Positions 34,810 through 42,970 of a DNA stretch of 64,000 bases are shown here, in pieces. A model generated the notes under the pieces. It was not told the origin of the DNA and made no database searches. It saw only the letters and a list, made by a program, of their open reading frames with translations. A program made the position numbers and the translations under genes. Each line of letters begins with the position of its first letter. Positions within the stretch are counted from its first letter, which is position 1. The stretch is from Acutalibacter sp. 1XD8-36 (lineage in GTDB: Bacteria; Bacillota; Clostridia; Oscillospirales; Acutalibacteraceae). Location: positions 124,001 through 188,000 of the forward strand of contig NZ_QZDU01000005.1 of the NCBI RefSeq assembly GCF_009917525.1, written 5' to 3'.

Positions 34810-34920
34810 ACCCGGGAGAGGTTATCCGGCCCGTACCTATAATTGGACGGGACCGGAAAGGTATCTCAGTCCGGGAATAATATTAATTCGCTGCACCGCT
34901 TCGGCGGGCGGCAGGAGGTA
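34810..34920 (+). promoter_or_regulatory. Structured 5' leader of panT-coaX, candidate riboswitch-like element
   Basis: The predicted transcript starts with an irregular hairpin of about 65 bases: CCCGGG (34811-34816) pairs with TCCGGG (34870-34875), GAG (34818-34820) with CTC, CCGG (34826-34829) with CCGG (34853-34856), and CCCGT (34830-34834) with ACGGG (34847-34851), leaving a bulged A at 34852 and a 12-base loop. A second stem, CTGC-A-CCGC closed by a TTCG loop (34891-34914), ends one base before or in the GGAGG ribosome-binding site. The plan recalls the published Pan motif (a hairpin with bulged adenines upstream of pantothenate genes), but I cannot assign it to a class. Confidence 0.5.
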
Positions 34921-34926
34921 ATTTTT

Positions 34927-35616
34927 ATGACAAACGCAAATAGTCCTCAGAAACATGCAGCCGGGATACAGGAGATGGTGCTAACCGCCCTGTTCACGGC
35001 CCTTCTGCTCCTTATGGGATTCACCCCCCTGGGGCTCATCGACCTGCCTTTTATTAAGGCCACCACCCTGCATATCCCGGTAATAATCGGGTCTATCCTG
35101 CTGGGGCCTTTTAGGGGGGCTTTCCTTGGCGGCGTATTCGGGGTGCTGAGCGTATGGAAAAGCACCATCGCTCCCAGCGCTCTGAGCTTCGCCTTTTCGC
35201 CCTTCATCCCCCTGCCAGGTGAGAGCCACGGCAGCGCCTGGGCGCTGGTGATAGCTATTATACCCCGCGTACTGGTCGGGGTTGTGCCGTGGTTTGTGGT
35301 GAGGCTCTTTGAGCTGATTCCTGCTAACAGGCTGGCTGTGAAGAGTGCCGGCAGCGTTGCCGCCGCAGTAATAGGCTCGGCTGTGAACACCGGACTTGTT
35401 ATGGGGCTTATGGGCCTGACGCTGGGCGGCTCCTTCGCGGCGGTGAAGGGTATCGGCGGGGACGAGGTATGGGCCGGAATACTGGCTATAGTCTTTGCAA
35501 ACGGCGTGCCCGAGGCCATTGCCGCCGCAGTTATCGTCCCGGTGATAGTGCTGGCCCTTACAAATGTCCTGCCTGCCGCGGTGGATTCGGCGGGCAGCAG
35601 GAAAGGAAGTCAATAA
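34927..35616 (+). CDS. panT: ECF transporter S component, PanT-like pantothenate uptake
   Basis: A 229-residue membrane protein with about six helices, beginning MVLTALFTALLLLMGFTPLG near residue 18 and IPVIIGSILLGPFRGAFLGG near 55, the usual S-component pattern. Substrate assignment rests on context: it is co-transcribed with coaX and divergent from coaBC, both acting on pantothenate. S components bind the vitamin and use a shared EcfT/EcfA module encoded elsewhere. Start ATG at 34927 after GGAGG; an upstream in-frame codon at 34843 lies in the leader hairpin. Confidence 0.82.
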   Translation: MTNANSPQKHAAGIQEMVLTALFTALLLLMGFTPLGLIDLPFIKATTLHIPVIIGSILLGPFRGAFLGGVFGVLSVWKSTIAPSALSFAFSPFIPLPGESHGSAWALVIAIIPRVLVGVVPWFVVRLFELIPANRLAVKSAGSVAAAVIGSAVNTGLVMGLMGLTLGGSFAAVKGIGGDEVWAGILAIVFANGVPEAIAAAVIVPVIVLALTNVLPAAVDSAGSRKGSQ

Positions 35617-35618
35617 TC

Positions 35619-36386
35619 ATGATACTCACTATAGACATTGGAAATACCAACACTGTGCTGGGCTGCTGGAAGGGCGATAAGCTCTGTATCACCCTTAGGA
35701 TGCACACGGACCGGGACCGCACCGCCGACGAGTACAGCCTGCTTATAGGCGGCCTGCTCCGTGACAGAGGGGCCGAGCCCAGGGAAATATCCGGTGGGAT
35801 ACTCTCAAGCGTTGTACCGGAGCTGCGCAAGGTGATAAAGGACGCCATGGCGCTGCTCACCGGCAGGACGTTCCTGTGCGTAGGGGCGGGGCTGAAGACC
35901 GGGCTTGACATCCGCATGGACAATCCGGCCCAGCTGGGGGCCGACCTGGTTGTGGACGCTGTGGCGGCACTTGCCAAGTATAAGCCGCCGCTTGTGATAT
36001 TTGACATGGGCACGGCCACTACAATGTCTGTTATAGACGAGAACGGCGCCTATAGGGGCGGCATGATAATCCCGGGACTGCGGCTCTCGGTGGACGCCCT
36101 CAGCGCCAGGGCCGCCCAGCTGCCCTATATACATTTGGGCCCCCCGGAGCGGTTTATCGGCAGCAATACCATTGACTGTATGCAGTCCGGGGCCGTGTAC
36201 GGCAGCGCCCTTATGATAGACGGACTTATCGCCCGGACAGCCGAGGAGCTGGGCAGGCCCGTGACGGCGGTAGCCACAGGCGGGCTCATGGCCCTTATAC
36301 ATGAGTTTTGCCGGTCCGGCCTGCACTATGACGCGGACCTGATGCTGGAGGGGCTCTATATCCTCTATAAGAAAAACACCAAGTAA
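35619..36386 (+). CDS. coaX: Type III pantothenate kinase
   Basis: A 255-residue kinase for the first step of CoA synthesis. DIGNTNTVLG at 6-15 is the phosphate loop; DMGTATTMSVID near 129 and GGMIIPGLRLS near 147 are conserved. ATG at 35619, 2 bp after the panT stop, with AAAGGAAG upstream. CoaX enzymes need a monovalent cation and are not feedback-inhibited by CoA, so control may instead be at the leader RNA. Confidence 0.95.
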   Translation: MILTIDIGNTNTVLGCWKGDKLCITLRMHTDRDRTADEYSLLIGGLLRDRGAEPREISGGILSSVVPELRKVIKDAMALLTGRTFLCVGAGLKTGLDIRMDNPAQLGADLVVDAVAALAKYKPPLVIFDMGTATTMSVIDENGAYRGGMIIPGLRLSVDALSARAAQLPYIHLGPPERFIGSNTIDCMQSGAVYGSALMIDGLIARTAEELGRPVTAVATGGLMALIHEFCRSGLHYDADLMLEGLYILYKKNTK

Positions 36387-36391
36387 AAGCG

Positions 36392-36417
36392 CAGGGGGCA
36401 CTCTAGGGTGCCCCCTG
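36392..36417. terminator. Bidirectional hairpin between coaX and a small gene
   Basis: CAGGGGGCAC (36392-36401) is perfectly inverted at 36408-36417. The T-tails are short (TCTC on plus; GCGCTTTTAC on minus), but the site lies exactly between convergent genes. Confidence 0.65.
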
Positions 36418-36423
36418 TCTCGG

Positions 36424-36612
36424 TCACTGCCCGGACTGGGCGGAGCTGCCGAGCGCGTTCTTACAGTACTGCTCCAGCTCCTCCTTGGTGCAGAGCTTTG
36501 CGCCGCTCTCGACTATCTGGGACTTGAGGGCCTGGGGCATGGAGTCAAAGTAGGCGCGCGCCTGCATGTCCATGGCCCCAATATTACTGGGGTTATTTGC
36601 CGGGTTCTGCAT
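36424..36612 (-). CDS. Small acidic protein of unknown function
   Basis: A 62-residue protein beginning MQNPANNPSNIGAMDMQARA, with LPQ-like helix pairs and two cysteines (about 41 and 50). A strong AAAGGAGA precedes the ATG, which supports expression. No signal peptide or membrane helix. The Asn/Pro-rich start and small size resemble small conserved Clostridial proteins of no known role. Confidence 0.65.
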   Translation of the reverse strand: MQNPANNPSNIGAMDMQARAYFDSMPQALKSQIVESGAKLCTKEELEQYCKNALGSSAQSGQ

Positions 36613-36652
36613 ATTATCTCTCCTTTTTGGGTGAACTTTATGGCCTTACTTG

Positions 36653-36703
36653 AGTTTTCCCTGGGATTCGGGATTTCATTCGAGTATATTCCCGGGGAAA
36701 ACT
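36653..36703. repeat. Long inverted repeat between divergent genes
   Basis: AGTTTTCCCTGGGA (36653-36666) is inverted at 36690-36703 with one mismatch and 23 bases between. It lies in the region between the small gene (minus) and nusB (plus) and could be a shared operator or a leader hairpin. Confidence 0.5.
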
Positions 36704-36725
36704 TTTCCATGATGCCCGGCAGATG

Positions 36726-36754
36726 TTGTAGTTTTTGAAAATATATGTTAGAAT
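36726..36754 (+). promoter_or_regulatory. Possible promoter of the nusB operon
   Basis: TTGTAG (36726-36731), 17-bp spacer, TAGAAT (36749-36754). The -35 match is weak. Confidence 0.4.
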
Positions 36755-36796
36755 GTGTAGAAGACGGAGTATTATGACAGAGGAAGGTGGTCGCAA

Positions 36797-37213
36797 ATGA
36801 CTAGAAGGGAAGCACGGGAGCAGGCCTTCTGCCTGCTGTTCCAGGGGACCGTTTCCGGGGACCCGGTTGACGATATTTTAAGAGCCGCCCACGAAGCCAG
36901 GGACCTGGTGCCGGACTCCTTTACAGAGGGGCTATGCTACGGCGTTGAGGAGCATATGGGGGATATCGACAGCATGATTGAGGGGAGCCTGAAGGGCTGG
37001 AATATCAGGCGGGTATCAAAGGTGGCTTTAACGCTGCTGAGGCTCTCGGTTTACGAGATGGCATATGAAAAGGATATACCCATCAGCGTATCTATAAACG
37101 AGGCCGTGGAGCTCTCCAAAACCTACGGCGGCGAGGGGGACCCAGCCTATATCAACGGCGTGCTGGGCTCTGTGGCGAAAAAGCACTGCCACGGGCCGGA
37201 GGAGGGTACGTGA
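36797..37213 (+). CDS. nusB: Transcription antitermination factor NusB
   Basis: A 138-residue all-helical protein that with NusE binds boxA RNA during rRNA transcription. MTRREAREQAFCLLFQ at the start and YEKDIPISVSINEAVELSK with a final PAYINGVLGSVAKK are typical. ATG with GAGGAAGGTGG upstream. First of a long plus-strand operon with overlapping genes. Confidence 0.94.
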   Translation: MTRREAREQAFCLLFQGTVSGDPVDDILRAAHEARDLVPDSFTEGLCYGVEEHMGDIDSMIEGSLKGWNIRRVSKVALTLLRLSVYEMAYEKDIPISVSINEAVELSKTYGGEGDPAYINGVLGSVAKKHCHGPEEGT

Positions 37214-38151
37214 GCACTCTTGGGCTGGACACCAGCAACTATACTACGTCGGCGGCAAAGTATGACGGCTCCAGGGTCACTGACAACCGCCGCAGGCTGC
37301 TGCCTGTTCCAGAGGGGGCCAAGGGGCTTCGACAGAGCGACGCGGTGTTCCACCATACCCGCCAGCTCCCGGACATAGCCTCCCCCCTGCTGCCTGACCC
37401 GGAGCTCTCTGCCATAGGCGTATCCGTAAGCCCCACCGGGGCCGAGGGGTCGTATATGCCCTGCTTCCTCACAGGGAAGGGCATGGCAGCGGTGCTGGGG
37501 GCTGCGTTAAATGTGCCGGTCTATGAGTTTTCCCACCAGCAGGGACATATTGCGGCGGCGCTGTACTCTGGAGGCAGGCTTGAGCTGCTTGAGGAAAAGT
37601 TCCTTGCCTTCCATGTGTCCGGCGGGACTACCGAGGCGCTGCTGGTGTCACCGGGAGGCTCCCGGGGGCCAAAAGCCGTGGCTGTAGCCGGGAGCCTTGA
37701 CTTAAAGGCCGGGCAGGCTGTGGACCGGGTGGGGCTGGCTCTGGGGCTGAAATTCCCATGCGGGCCGGAGCTGGAGAAGCTGGCCCTTGCCTGCCCCGGG
37801 GAGATGAAGATAAGGCCGGTAATGCGGGGGGCAGACTGCTCCCTGTCCGGTATTGAAAACCGGTGTCTGGATATGATAAAGAAGGGGCACCCAAAAGAGG
37901 AGGTCGCCCGGTACTGTTTAGAGTATATAACGGCGGCACTTGAGGGGATGTGCTCGGCGCTGCTCTCTGAATACGGTGAGCTGCCGGTGGTGTTCTCGGG
38001 CGGGGTTTGCTCGGACAGCATACTCCGGGACAGGCTAACCGAACGCTTCGGGGCGGTATTTTCAGAGCCGGAGTTTTCGGCGGACAACGCCGCCGGTATA
38101 GCCATACTGGCTTATATTTCACATAGGTGTTTTGCCGGGAGGTCAGCATGA
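37210..38151 (+). CDS. TsaD/Kae1-like (peptidase M22 family) paralogue
   Basis: A 313-residue ASKHA-fold protein. LGLDTSNYTTS at 4-14, HQQGHIAAAL near 113 (the HxxxH metal site), FHVSGGTTE near 138 and FSGGVCSD near 262 match the family. Shorter than TsaD, which makes t6A; Clostridia often have this second copy next to nusB or xseA and its role is unclear. GTG start overlaps the nusB stop, with GGAGGAGG upstream. Probably not the housekeeping TsaD. Confidence 0.85.
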   Translation: MSTLGLDTSNYTTSAAKYDGSRVTDNRRRLLPVPEGAKGLRQSDAVFHHTRQLPDIASPLLPDPELSAIGVSVSPTGAEGSYMPCFLTGKGMAAVLGAALNVPVYEFSHQQGHIAAALYSGGRLELLEEKFLAFHVSGGTTEALLVSPGGSRGPKAVAVAGSLDLKAGQAVDRVGLALGLKFPCGPELEKLALACPGEMKIRPVMRGADCSLSGIENRCLDMIKKGHPKEEVARYCLEYITAALEGMCSALLSEYGELPVVFSGGVCSDSILRDRLTERFGAVFSEPEFSADNAAGIAILAYISHRCFAGRSA

Positions 38152-39332
38152 ATACACTTACCGTCACCCAGGTAAACCGTTTCCTCAAGTCCCTTGTGGA
38201 CGGAGACGGACGGCTGAGAGACATTTATATTGCCGGGGAGATTTCCGACTTCTCCCGCAGCGCCCGGACCGGGCACCTGTTCTTCTCACTGAAGGACGAA
38301 AGCTCCTCCATAAAGGCCGTGATGTTCGCGGGAGCGGCCAGGAATTTGAAGTTCATGCCCGGAGACGGCATGAGGGTGATAATCCGTGGGCAGGTCACTG
38401 TTTATGACGCCACAGGCCAGTGCCAGCTCTACGCCCAGGATATCCAGCCCGACGGCGTCGGGGCTCTTGCCGCGGCCTATGAGCAGCTCAAGGAGCGCCT
38501 TGCCGCCGAGGGCCTGTTTGACAGGGAGTGCAAGCGGCCTATCCCGGTTTGTCCGTCGAGAATAGGTGTCGTCACCTCCCCCTCAGGCGCGGCCCTGCAG
38601 GACATCCTGCGGATAGTCGGCAGGCGCTGGTCCATATGTGAGGTGGTGGTCTGCGGGGCGCAGGTACAGGGGGGCGCGGCTCCGGCCCAGCTTGTGGCAG
38701 CGCTCAATACACTGAACCTGCTGAATGCCTGCGAAGTGATAATAATAGGCCGGGGCGGCGGGTCCATGGAGGACCTGTGGAGCTTTAACGACGAGCGGTT
38801 GTGCAGGGCTGTGGCGGCCTCAAAAATACCTGTTGTCTCCGCTGTGGGCCATGAGACGGACTTCACCCTCTGCGACTTTGCCGCCGACAAGCGGGCTTCC
38901 ACCCCATCTGTAGCCGCGGAGCTCTGCACCCCAGACACACCCGGGCTGCTGGACAGCCTAAGGTCATATAACAGCTACTTTATCCAGAAAGCCGCGGGAA
39001 CGGTGGAGTATTACAGGCAGAGCCTGGACCTGCTCACAAAGAGCCCTCCCCTCTCGGACCGCGGGGCCTATTTGAGGCTGCGCCGGGAGAAGGTGGATGA
39101 ACTGACCGTAAAGCTTGAGGATTTGATAAAGCGCAGGCTTGACGGCTATAGGACCGGGCTGGCGCTGGCGGCTGGGAAGCTGGATGTGCTCAGCCCGCTG
39201 AAGGCGCTGTCAAGAGGGTATGCTGTGGTGTACCATGAGGGGAAGGCCGTGAGGGACTTGGCACAGCTCGAAGAGGGCGAGGAAGTGCTGATACAGGTCG
39301 AAAAGGGCAAGAGGGCGGCGAAGCTGCTTTAA
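38148..39332 (+). CDS. xseA: Exodeoxyribonuclease VII large subunit
   Basis: A 394-residue subunit of the single-strand-specific nuclease. An N-terminal OB fold (about 1-100, with GEISDFSRS and GHLFFSLKD) is followed by the catalytic domain with GRGGGSMEDLWSFNDE, VSAVGHETDFTLCDFAADKRA cut as VGHETD and DFAADKRASTPS, and a C-terminal coiled region. ATG at 38148 overlaps the previous stop as ATGA after GGGAGG. Partner xseB follows. Confidence 0.95.
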   Translation: MNTLTVTQVNRFLKSLVDGDGRLRDIYIAGEISDFSRSARTGHLFFSLKDESSSIKAVMFAGAARNLKFMPGDGMRVIIRGQVTVYDATGQCQLYAQDIQPDGVGALAAAYEQLKERLAAEGLFDRECKRPIPVCPSRIGVVTSPSGAALQDILRIVGRRWSICEVVVCGAQVQGGAAPAQLVAALNTLNLLNACEVIIIGRGGGSMEDLWSFNDERLCRAVAASKIPVVSAVGHETDFTLCDFAADKRASTPSVAAELCTPDTPGLLDSLRSYNSYFIQKAAGTVEYYRQSLDLLTKSPPLSDRGAYLRLRREKVDELTVKLEDLIKRRLDGYRTGLALAAGKLDVLSPLKALSRGYAVVYHEGKAVRDLAQLEEGEEVLIQVEKGKRAAKLL

Positions 39333-39417
39333 AATTTGACCATCCACCTTATTAACTCTGGATTTAAGTTATTTATATATTATATTTTAAATTAGTTTAG
39401 TTGAAAGGAAGTAGACT

Positions 39418-39633
39418 ATGCCCGCAAAGAAGCTGAAATTTGAGGACGCCATGGGGAGGCTGCAGGAGATAGTCTCCCGGCTTGAGAGCGGCGAGGCCCC
39501 ATTAGAGGAGGCCATGGCCCTGTTTGAGGAGGGGGCGAAGCTCTCGGCCCTGTGCTATAACACCCTGGACCGGGCCCAGCTGAAGGTCACGGAGCTGGCG
39601 GCGCTGCCGCCGGAGGAGGAAGATAATGATTGA
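39418..39633 (+). CDS. xseB: Exodeoxyribonuclease VII small subunit
   Basis: A 71-residue two-helix protein: FEDAMGRLQEIVSRLESGE, PLEEAMALFEEG and an acidic tail are typical. ATG after AAAGGAAG. An unusually AT-rich 85-bp gap separates it from xseA and might hold an internal promoter. Its 3' end overlaps ispA by 8 bp. Confidence 0.93.
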   Translation: MPAKKLKFEDAMGRLQEIVSRLESGEAPLEEAMALFEEGAKLSALCYNTLDRAQLKVTELAALPPEEEDND

Positions 39634-40492
39634 GGTTTACCGGGAAGCTATAGAGAAGGCCCTGGAGTTGGCGCTGCCCGCCCCCGAAGAGGGGGACCCG
39701 GCGGCTGTTGTTACAGAGGCCATGAGGTACAGCCTGCTGTGCGGCGGGAAAAGAGTCAGGCCGGCGCTGGTGCTGGCGTTCTGTGAGCTCTGCGGAGGCG
39801 ACTGGCATATGTCCATGCCCTTTGCCTGCGCCATAGAGCTGGTGCACACCTACTCCCTTATACACGACGACCTGCCCTGTATGGACAACGACGATATGCG
39901 CCGGGGGCGTCCCACCTGCCATAAGGTCTACGGCGAGGCCATGGCCCTGCTTGCCGGTGACGGCCTGCTCACAAAGGCCTTTGAGTGCGCGCTGGAGTTT
40001 GATAAGCCCGAGCTTGCCGCCCTGGGAGCCCGGGAGCTCTCAAGGCTTGCCGGACACGGCGGGATGGTGGGAGGCCAGTGCATAGACCTGTCCTCCGGCG
40101 GGAGAGAGGTATCGCCGGAGCTCCTTGAAGTCATGGACCGGGGCAAGACCGTGGCGCTTATAGAGGCCGCCTGCCGGATGGGCTGCATTGCTGCGGGCAG
40201 GTGTGAAAAGGAGTTGATTTTTGCGGCGAAGTATGCCATGGGTATCGGCATGGCGTTCCAGATTCGGGACGACATACTGGACGTGCTGGGGGACGCAAAG
40301 AAGCTCGGCAAGAACACCGGCATGGACAGCGCCCGGGATAAGCGGAACTATGTCAGTCTTTTGGGGGTTGAGCGGGCCCAGGAGCTGGTAGAGAAATACA
40401 CCGCCGTGGCCATTGAAGCCCTGGAAAGCTTCCCCGGGGACAGCTTATTTTTAAGGAGCTTCGCCCTGGACCTTGCCGGGCGGGAGAGCTGA
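39626..40492 (+). CDS. ispA: Polyprenyl (farnesyl/geranylgeranyl) diphosphate synthase
   Basis: A 288-residue trans-prenyltransferase. First aspartate-rich motif HDDLPCMDNDDMRRG near 85, GGKRVRP near 38, second motif FQIRDDILDVLGD near 212. The residues before the first motif suit a short-chain (C15) product. Adds isopentenyl units for undecaprenyl and quinone or other lipids. Follows xseB as in many bacteria; the usual dxs gene is not next to it. Confidence 0.94.
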   Translation: MIEVYREAIEKALELALPAPEEGDPAAVVTEAMRYSLLCGGKRVRPALVLAFCELCGGDWHMSMPFACAIELVHTYSLIHDDLPCMDNDDMRRGRPTCHKVYGEAMALLAGDGLLTKAFECALEFDKPELAALGARELSRLAGHGGMVGGQCIDLSSGGREVSPELLEVMDRGKTVALIEAACRMGCIAAGRCEKELIFAAKYAMGIGMAFQIRDDILDVLGDAKKLGKNTGMDSARDKRNYVSLLGVERAQELVEKYTAVAIEALESFPGDSLFLRSFALDLAGRES

Positions 40493-41358
40493 TGCGGGCG
40501 CTGAAGCACATAATCCCCCCTGGCTGGGAGGGCTCGACGGTGAAGGGCTTCGCCAGGGGCTGCCTTGGGCTCTCCGTCCGGGCGCTGGCAGGGCAGAAGT
40601 TTGAGGGGGGAATTCTTGTAAACGGCGAAGGCTGCCGGGTGACAAGGGAGCTTAGAGCCGGGGACAAGCTCTGCATTATGGTGCCGGAGGAGCCCATGTG
40701 CTACCCGCCGTCGGAGCTGCCATTGGATGTGCTGTATGAGGACGAGGATTTCCTCATACTGAACAAGCCGCCTGGAATGCCTGTGCACCCCTCCCCCGGG
40801 CATGATTCGGACAGTGTGCTCAACGCTGTGTCCTGGTACTACCGGCACACCGGGCAGTCCCATAGGGTGCGGCCCTTATACAGGCTCGATAAGGACACCT
40901 CGGGGGCTCTTACGCTGGCTAAGCACAGGATAGCTGCTGGTGCTGTAACTGAAAAAGAGTATCTAGCGGTGTGTGAGGGGGAGCTCACAGGGGCCGGGAG
41001 TATTTCGGAGCCCATCGGGCTGCAGGAGGGCAGCAAGATTATAAGGGCCTGTGGGGAGGGCCAGCCCGCTCTTACCCGCTTCCGGGCTTTGGGGAGCCGG
41101 GAGGAGTACACGCTTTTGAGGCTTCGGCTGGAGACAGGCCGCACCCACCAGATAAGGGTGCATATGTCTGCCTTCGGCAATCCCCTTGCAGGGGACGACC
41201 TGTACGGCGGAGACAGAAAACGTATTAAAAGACAGGCACTGCACTGCGTCCATTTGAAAGTAGGCTGCAGGGCCGTGGGGATGGATATGGAGTTTACCGC
41301 TCCCGTCCCCGAAGACATGCGGGGGGCATTCCCCCTGCTGCCGTGGCCCGCCATATGA
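40492..41358 (+). CDS. RluA-family RNA pseudouridine synthase
   Basis: A 288-residue protein. The catalytic aspartate is in LYRLDKDTSG near 127; ETGRTHQIRVHM near 212 and HPSPGHDSDSVLN-like loop near 98 support the family. An S4-like N-terminal region is present (about 15-65). It may modify 23S rRNA or tRNA; the exact site cannot be told. One-base overlap with ispA (TGATG). Confidence 0.9.
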   Translation: MRALKHIIPPGWEGSTVKGFARGCLGLSVRALAGQKFEGGILVNGEGCRVTRELRAGDKLCIMVPEEPMCYPPSELPLDVLYEDEDFLILNKPPGMPVHPSPGHDSDSVLNAVSWYYRHTGQSHRVRPLYRLDKDTSGALTLAKHRIAAGAVTEKEYLAVCEGELTGAGSISEPIGLQEGSKIIRACGEGQPALTRFRALGSREEYTLLRLRLETGRTHQIRVHMSAFGNPLAGDDLYGGDRKRIKRQALHCVHLKVGCRAVGMDMEFTAPVPEDMRGAFPLLPWPAI

Positions 41359-41372
41359 AAGTGAGGCACTTA

Positions 41373-41909
41373 ATGGATATCGTTGCACTGAACGCTCAGA
41401 ACAGGAAGGATATCAACAGGGCCAACCAGCCCTTTACGGTCATCGGCAAGCTGAAGCCCTCCCTTTGTGACGGAAAGTGGAGCTGCACCGAGGAGCTTTT
41501 CCCTGTGCCGCGCACCAAGTCTTACGCCGACGAGGAGGACTACTTTTATGACAGCTGCATAGGCAGCAAGGACCGCCGGGCCTATCTTGCCTATGAGGAA
41601 GGCCAGTGCGTTGGACAGGTCGTGCTGCATAAGGACTGGAACGGCTACGCACTTATTGAGGACATCTGCGTGGCCCGGGACTATAGGGGGCGGGGCATTG
41701 GCAGCGCGCTTATAGAGCGGGCTGTGGAGTGGGCCCGGAGCAAGGGCCTGCAGGGGCTTGCCCTTGAGACCCAGGACAATAACCTATTGGCCTGCCGGTT
41801 CTATATGAAGCTGGGCTTTTGTATCGGCGGGGTGAACACCCTGTTTTACAGGAACTTCCGCCAGCCCTACCGGGACGAGATTGCTATATACTGGTATCTC
41901 TTATTTTAG
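41373..41909 (+). CDS. Streptothricin N-acetyltransferase-like GNAT
   Basis: A 178-residue acetyltransferase. DICVARDYRGRGIGSALI is the acetyl-CoA motif, and LETQDNNLLACRFYMKLGF, NTLFYRNF and the WYLLF end match the Sat4/SatA streptothricin resistance group. The ATG at 41373 follows AAAGTGAGG and aligns with the N-terminus of Sat4 as I remember it; an ATG at 41355 overlapping the previous stop is the alternative. Base use matches its neighbours, so it looks native. Real substrate could be another amine. Confidence 0.82.
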   Translation: MDIVALNAQNRKDINRANQPFTVIGKLKPSLCDGKWSCTEELFPVPRTKSYADEEDYFYDSCIGSKDRRAYLAYEEGQCVGQVVLHKDWNGYALIEDICVARDYRGRGIGSALIERAVEWARSKGLQGLALETQDNNLLACRFYMKLGFCIGGVNTLFYRNFRQPYRDEIAIYWYLLF

Positions 41910-41949
41910 TAAAAATATTTACCAGATTATTACCAAGGAGGCTTATGCT

Positions 41950-42822
41950 ATGCCCGCATGTCTGACCCATAACCTGTTCGCAATGGACGTTCTTGCCCGC
42001 CTTCAGGAGCCGAAGTTGGATGTCTGCGCCTACTCCTGGGGGGCCCAGGGGCCTGATTTCCTCTTCTGCCACAGGTACTTTAAAACTATGAGGAACAAGA
42101 CGCTGAAAACCCTGCAGGAATACGGCTCCGCCCTTCACAAATCCCCGCCGTCGAAGACACTTGAAGCCATGAGGAATTTTATCAGGAAACACGATAACCC
42201 CATATACCGCTCCTATGTGCTGGGCTTTATCTGCCACTACTCCCTGGATTCAACGGCCCACCCCTATGTGAACGCCCGGGCCAGGGAACTTGCCGGGGCC
42301 AGGGAATATGAGAACGAGGGCACCATGCACGGTGAAATCGAGGCCTCCCTCGACACTATCGTGCTGAGGTGGAAGACAGGGAAGCTGCCCGGAGAGGTGC
42401 ATTTGAAGAATATGTTCCCAAAAAACGAGGGGGTGCAGCGGATGATTGCAAAGCTCTACCGCGACGTGCTTTTCGAGGTGTACAATCAGGCGGTCCCCGA
42501 GGAGTCCCTGTATCAGGCTACAAAGGACGCCCACCTTCTCTTTGCCGCCTGCAACGACCGCACCGGACTGAAAAGGAATATCTTCAACCTGATTGAGAAG
42601 GGAAAGCCACACCATATCACCTCCCACCTTGTGCCCCTAACCGAGGACCCTGAGCCGGACTTTGCCAACACCTCGCACGCCCAGTGGCTCCATGAGGGTG
42701 AGGCCCATACAGAGGATTTCTTTGAGCTTTATGAAAGCGCTCTGGAGCTTGCGGCAACTCTCTGCGTGGGCATTGACAGCGTTGACTTTGCCGGAGCCAC
42801 CGGGGAGCGCCCCTTCGGCTGA
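41950..42822 (+). CDS. Zinc-dependent phospholipase C-like protein
   Basis: A 290-residue protein of the zinc-dependent phospholipase C (PF00882-like) family. MPACLTHNLFAMDVL, SWGAQGPDFLF near 36, FICHYSLDSTAHPYV near 88 and HGEIEASLD near 122 give the histidine/aspartate zinc ligands. No signal peptide, so it is probably cytoplasmic, unlike secreted toxins. ATG at 41950 after AAGGAGG. Substrate unknown. Confidence 0.82.
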   Translation: MPACLTHNLFAMDVLARLQEPKLDVCAYSWGAQGPDFLFCHRYFKTMRNKTLKTLQEYGSALHKSPPSKTLEAMRNFIRKHDNPIYRSYVLGFICHYSLDSTAHPYVNARARELAGAREYENEGTMHGEIEASLDTIVLRWKTGKLPGEVHLKNMFPKNEGVQRMIAKLYRDVLFEVYNQAVPEESLYQATKDAHLLFAACNDRTGLKRNIFNLIEKGKPHHITSHLVPLTEDPEPDFANTSHAQWLHEGEAHTEDFFELYESALELAATLCVGIDSVDFAGATGERPFG

Positions 42823-42866
42823 CGGCGTTTTTTGCAGGATTCCCTATCTTTTCCGTCACCGCTCAC

Positions 42867-42895
42867 TTGACAAACAGCCCTACTGGTGGTATAGT
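42867..42895 (+). promoter_or_regulatory. Sigma-A promoter of the ilv operon
   Basis: Consensus TTGACA (42867-42872), 17-bp spacer, TATAGT (42890-42895). Gives a leader of about 125 bases before ilvA. Confidence 0.8.
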
Positions 42896-42940
42896 ATGGA
42901 TATCACTGCACAATATTTGAATTTTTCTGGTAAGCAAGCT

Positions 42941-42970
42941 GCACCCCTTCAAATCTGTTTGAGCGGGTGC
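42941..42970 (+). promoter_or_regulatory. Leader hairpin upstream of ilvA
   Basis: Arms 42941-42953 and 42958-42970 form twelve pairs with one C-C mismatch around TCTG. A T-run (43001-43006) follows only 30 bases later, so it is not a simple terminator. It may be an attenuation or regulatory structure. No T-box consensus is present. Confidence 0.5.

Noticed and set aside
39626-41358. Expected dxs gene after ispA
   Set aside because: The gene after ispA is clearly an RluA-type pseudouridine synthase; absence of dxs here is not evidence of a missing pathway.
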